A DNA stretch of 64,000 bases. Source: Diphasiastrum complanatum (lineage: Eukaryota > Streptophyta > Lycopodiopsida > Lycopodiales > Lycopodiaceae). This document shows positions 60,290 through 64,000 of this stretch, one piece after another; the first letter of the stretch is position 1; every line of letters begins with the position of its first letter. The DNA lies in the NCBI GenBank assembly GCA_029204225.1, contig CM055105.1, positions 9,521,744 through 9,585,743 on the forward strand. Reading direction: 5' to 3'. The position numbers and the translations under genes were made by a program. The notes under the pieces are model-generated. The model had not been told where the DNA came from and searched no databases. It was given only the letters and a program-made list of their open reading frames with translations.

Positions 60290-60620
60290 GGCCCCTTACG
60301 GTGGTTTTTCCTTGATAAATTTTTACTCCTTGCACTGATTGACCTGAGATTTTGACAATAGCTGGATCCGATGCAGATCTTTCCACTGATCTAGTCTGCG
60401 AGGGTTCTCTTGTGCGAGAGATGATTGTGCGAGGGTTCTTTAGCTGTTTTTGCAGGTAAAAAACTTGATATCTTTCAGATCTCTGAAAAGTAACTCTCAC
60501 AAGGCTCACAGTAGCTAGATCTGGGTCAGATCTCACTATAGAATTCTCTGCGAGAGTTAACTCTCGCAAGAAGTGAAAATTTCACTATCTGAGAGGGTTC
60601 AAAACCACTTTTTTGCTTGA
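60290..60620 (-). repeat. Gypsy G3 leader, truncated
   Basis: Matches the first about 330 bp of the G2 leader (40063-40390), including TCTGCGAGAGTTAACTCTCG, which is an inverted repeat around GTTAAC. Confidence 0.6.
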
Positions 60621-61084
60621 TCTTCACCAGATCTCCCCCAACACCCAGGAAGTAGGGGTTGTTACCACCATTTTTCACAATATAATAGATAAACTCATTT
60701 TCAAAACCAGTTCTTATGGATGTTTGTTCAATGTCTTATAAGATATTTGAATATTTTTATTTGAATGTGAGATTCAAAATTAGTTGTATTTGAATATTTT
60801 CATTTGAATGTGAGATTCAAAACTAGTTTCAAAATATCACATAAGATGTTTGAATATATTTAGACACCAGTCATCATGTTGTTGCAGTTATACTGAAAGT
60901 ATTGTCAATTTGAACTTTGTTTTTATTGTTATATGATACCAATTTAGATGGATGAATCAAAGTATTAATTATATCGAAAATATGTTTAATTTGGTGTGCT
61001 ATAAATTCTTGAGTCCATTTTTGAAAATGGAGTTTGGGAAAGTCCAAAATTAATAGAGACAGTGTTAACAATGTACCAATCTAT
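60621..61084. other. AT-rich spacer with a 43-bp direct repeat
   Basis: ATTTGAATATTTT-YATTTGAATGTGAGATTCAAAA occurs twice, starting at 60745 and 60788. No gene. Confidence 0.6.
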
Positions 61085-62160
61085 ATAAGTAACCCTGCCT
61101 CTTGCCGAGTGCAAGGATATTTTTACTCCTATCAATAATTTTGCATTGATCATATTCAAATTCTACCTTATGACCTAAATCTGTAATTCTACTTACTGAT
61201 AATAGATTTGTAGAGAGTTTAGGAACATATAAGACTTTTGATAGTAGTTTAAATTGATCATGCTAAAATTGCAATCTTACGGTACCTTCACCTTCAATAG
61301 TGTGAGTACTATTGTCACCAAGATGAACACATTTCTCCGTGCTATAAGGTGCGTAGGAGTTGAAAAACTCACGTTGATTGGTCATGTGTTGAGGTGCTCC
61401 AGAATCTAGAAACCATGAATCATCCAAAAATGCGCTTTGATCTTTGATCATGAATGTGCCTTCGTCCACTTTGAACTAGGAGATGATAAAACTGTGTTTG
61501 CTTGTTGATCAGTTTGTTTGGCTGTATTCTTTGCTTGGAGAATTTGGCAATCCTTGATCTCATGGTTATTGTGCTTGCAATACCTGCAAAACATCTTCTT
61601 CTTCGATTGCTTGACTTTGAGTCTGTTTCTGATTCGTTGCAGCCTTCTTGGAGCTTTTCTGCTTCTGTCGCTTAGAGCCTTTGTTGACATATAGAGCTTG
61701 AGAGGAGGAAGTAGACGAAGTGTCTTGACTTCTCTATTGTCTTCTTGCAGCAACATAGTGATAACTCTAGTAAGAGTTAAATCTGAGTGTGTCGAGATGA
61801 TCATCACCCAGTTCTCATATGTAGAGGGCAAGCTTGAAAGCAATGCCATAATTGCGTCTTGATCGTCTATGACTGATCCGATAGTGGCCATTTGCTGCAA
61901 GAGACTCTTAAACTGGTTAATGTGACTCTGAAGAGAATCACTAATAAACATCTTGAATGTGAAGAGTTTTTTGCGTAGATTTAACTTAGTAGTTACATTC
62001 TTCACGTCATATAGTGAGTTCAGGATGTCCTTGAAGCAACTCAAAAAATGCAAAAGCAAACAATTCGGATGGAGTTCAAATCTGATCGCTGGTCTCTGCC
62101 AGTTGCATCATTCCTATAGTCCTCTAGAATGTAGTCAGACACTGCTGATCTACGTTTAGA
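61085..62160 (-). pseudogene. gag-pr: Copia H gag-protease fragment
   Basis: A fourth copia family. Gag (62059-61448) contains YDVKNVTTKLNLRKKLFTFK, ALLSSLPSTYENWVMII and the knuckle CRYCKHNNHEIKDC. The protease (61469-61263) has WFLDSGAPQHMTNQREFF. After a stop, 61250-61085 encodes VLYVPKLSTNLLSVSRITDL and IDRSKNILAL of the GAG-pre-integrase region, then homology ends. The gag N-terminus is broken near 62060-62160. No LTR was recognised. Confidence 0.8.
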
Positions 62161-62339
62161 AATTAATGTAGCATTCAACAAAAATTCAACCAATGTGCAG
62201 AATAAGATGAGCAAGAGTGAATCAAACACACAAATAACAGCAGACTAATTTGCATTCAAGATCAGTCATGAAAAGAGTAATATGTGTGCAACGGCTACAA
62301 GATCATCCATTAATTTTCTGATTCTTCAAGCACTGCATG
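62161..62339. other. Spacer upstream of copia H gag
   Basis: Nothing recognised. Confidence 0.4.
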
Positions 62340-63159
62340 CAAATCCATGCAATGCGTTGACGTGAGAGAAATACAGTTCTCTCACGAGTAATGTCTCACT
62401 TACTAGTGGACTTGTGGATCTACAGTCGATTACGGTTGTAGCGGGCGAGTGTGGTTGCAGTAGACAATTGCGGCTGCAGCGTGTCTGTTTGCGGTGGGTG
62501 CGAGTGATTGCGATCTGAGTATAGTTTAGTGTGGGCAAGTGCGGTTGAAATGCAGGTGCTATGATGCATTGGCGGATGGATGTGGAAAGTGGTTTGTTGC
62601 GGTTGAGGGAGAGTGAGGCTTTAGGGTGTGATGGGAGAGGTCTATTGGGGAGGAATACAAGGTTTTGGGTTTGTGGTGGAGAGGTAGTTGTTGATGATTG
62701 CAAGAGGTGGGATACGATTGAAAGCTGTGTGTTGTGGTGGATGGCAGTTGCTACAATGGACGAGGGAAATGCGATGGGTGCAAAGTAATGCGGTGGTAGG
62801 GCAAGGTGATCATTGCAGGGTGGATACAGTTGAATGTGGTGTCCGTGTGTTGCGGTGAAGGTGGCCGATGGTAGTCGTAGTGTGGATGAATGTGGTCTGG
62901 ACGATGGAATGCGGGTGGATGGGAGTAGTTGCGATAGAATATCGCTACGACGGGAGAATGTGAATGGAGGTGGAGGTGGTCCGTAAGGTGGTGAGAGTGT
63001 AGTCTGTTGCAACTGAATTGCGGGGCAATGCGGAGGAAGGGTGATTGCGATGGTTGATGGTTGGGATGGTTGGACCTTCAATGGAATGTGATGGTTGCGA
63101 TTGGTGGAATGGGGTGTGGTCAGTTGCGGTGGTGAGAAACTCATTCTGTCCAGGATGGA
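62340..63159. repeat. Low-complexity TGCGGTTG-rich DNA
   Basis: G-rich imperfect repeats (TTGCGGTTG, GTGTGGTTG, GGATGGGAGTAG). The 272-codon minus-strand ORF (62326-63144) is His/Pro/Ser/Thr-rich with no domain and follows from the composition; I do not call it a gene. Similar sequence lies at 19220-19480. Confidence 0.6.
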
Positions 63160-64000
63160 TTGAATCTCATCGATTGAGATTGGAAACGTTGTGCTCCAGT
63201 TGAAATTTGAGGCAATGCGTCGGTTGAAATCTGTTAGATTGGCTTCGGTTGAGATCTGATGCAGTGCATCGATTGAGATGTGAGGTAGTGCGTCGGTTGA
63301 GATCTAAACGATTGGCTTCGGTTGAGATTTGATGTAGTGCGTCGGTTGAGATCTGAACGAGCACTCCAGTTGAGATTTCACTCTGGCCGTCGATTGAGAT
63401 TTCATGTAGGGCCGTCGGTTGAGGTCTGACTGATGGACATCGGTTGAGATCTGACTGATGACGTCGGTTGAGATCGAACGCAGGGCTGGGGCATTGATTG
63501 AGATCTGACTTATGGCATCAGTTGAGATTTGACTGATGGCGTCGGTTGAGATTGAACGCAGGGCCATCGGTTGAGATCTGACTGATGGGCATCGGTTGAG
63601 ATCTAACTGATGGTGTTAGTTGAGATCGAATGCAGGGCCATCGATTGAGATCTAACTGATGGTCATTGGTTGAGATTGAACGCGGCGCCGAGGCATTGGT
63701 TGAGATCTGACTTATGGTGTCGGTTGAGATTTTGACTGATGGCATTGGTTGAGATCAAGGCCGTCGGTTGAGATCTGACTGATGACATTGGTTGAGATCA
63801 AACGTAGGCCCATCGATCGAGATTGGATTGAGGCCATTGGTTGAGATTAGACTGAATGGCCGTCGGTTGAGATTTCACAAGGCACCATCAGTTGAGATTT
63901 GATTTGAGGGCCGTCGGTCGAGTTTTCATAGGGCACCATCAGTTCAGATTTGATTTGGGGGCCGTTGGTCGAGATTTAAATGAGGTCGTCAATTGACATC
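63160..64000. repeat. Minisatellite with CGGTTGAGATCTGACTGATGG units
   Basis: About 34 variants of a GGTTGAGAT-centred unit, averaging 25 bp, reach the window edge. Within 63460-63690 a GATCGAACGCAGGGC variant recurs at 78, 74 and 50 bp, so a three-unit higher-order period is visible. Asp-Leu-Asn-Arg and Ile-Ser-Thr-Asp ORFs here are repeat artefacts. Confidence 0.9.

Larger units (their letters stand above)
45189..60620 (-). mobile_element. Gypsy element G3 (OTA-like), split by copia F
   Basis: Order on the minus strand: leader (60620-60290), gag (60250-58524), protease (58328-57763), [copia F], linker (52093-51046), RT-RNase H (50990-49584), integrase (49497-48576) and extra ORF (48149-45189). 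Excluding F it is about 9.8 kb. LTR ends were not recognised at either side; the right side is truncated relative to G2 and the left side ends at the extra-ORF stop. All genes are broken by stops or frameshifts. Confidence 0.8.

Noticed and set aside
62326-63144. A 272-codon His/Pro/Ser/Thr-rich ORF
   Set aside because: It lies in low-complexity DNA related to non-coding sequence at 19220-19480 and shows no recognisable domain.
63167-63745. Repeated Asp-Leu-Asn-Arg / Ile-Ser-Thr-Asp ORFs, which might suggest a repeat protein
   Set aside because: They are translations of a minisatellite with variable unit lengths that break the frame repeatedly.
63160-64000. CRISPR-like array
   Set aside because: Units are contiguous and diverged without unique spacers of constant length, and the genome is eukaryotic.

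Overview
This window looks like an intergenic, transposon-saturated stretch of a land-plant nuclear genome. I found no intact host gene and recognised no tRNA or rRNA, although I could not run a search for RNA genes. Nearly all recognisable coding sequence comes from LTR retrotransposons. The Ty1/copia elements have UBN2-type gag, a CCHC knuckle, a DSG protease, integrase and a YVDD reverse transcriptase, with primer-binding sites matching initiator-Met tRNA (TGGTATCAGAGC). The Ty3/gypsy elements resemble the Ogre/Tat/Athila (OTA) clade, with an FLDD-type RT box and, at one associated LTR, a PBS of the form TGGCGCGGTTGTCGGGGA. The host species cannot be fixed from this sequence.

Layout, left to right: copia A1 (minus, internally deleted, 529-3514); the 5' part of copia B (plus, about 4330-6316); a tandem array whose units each carry a long (CT)n tract (6411-8412); a copia D 3' end with LTR (plus, 8636-about 10328); gypsy G1 (minus, 10490-14385); unassigned LTR-like DNA; gypsy G4 gag (minus, 17829-19140); a copia RT scrap disrupted by an LTR (19744-20471); gypsy G5 gag (minus, 20620-22500); a gypsy G6 3' end with polypurine tract and LTR (plus, 23263-about 25037); copia A2, sister of A1 (minus, 25040-28530); gypsy G7 (plus, 28700-30035); copia C (minus, about 29995-34077), fused to a 950-bp polypyrimidine tract; LTR L2 with its PBS (35309-36121); gypsy G8 gag-PR (plus) head-to-head with gypsy G2 (minus, 37156-40830); copia E fragment (41066-41945); a non-LTR island (42000-45188) with a possible captured gene fragment, a degenerate AAATTTTGCGAAAAATTCTC repeat field and a possible Helitron helicase tail; gypsy G3 (minus, 45189-60620), split by a complete copia F (52094-57758, target duplication TACTA); copia H gag-PR (61085-62160); and low-complexity DNA grading into a minisatellite that runs off the right edge.

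Two biological themes stand out. First, copies A1 and A2 share the same deletions: both lack the integrase catalytic core and all of RT-RNase H, yet A2 keeps one uninterrupted 646-codon gag-protease-remnant frame. This is what a mobilised non-autonomous copia family would look like, with C as a related element that retains integrase and RT. Second, the gypsy elements G1, G3, G6 and probably G7 carry a large extra ORF downstream of pol. In G3 it spans 987 codons in one frame, has coiled-coil and Thr/Ser/Pro-rich regions, and is preceded in both G1 and G3 by a conserved TATATAAGG box. The G3 copy has seven premature stops but no frameshift. Several stops are TAG where CAG is expected or is seen in the sister copy, as expected from deamination of methylated CHG sites.
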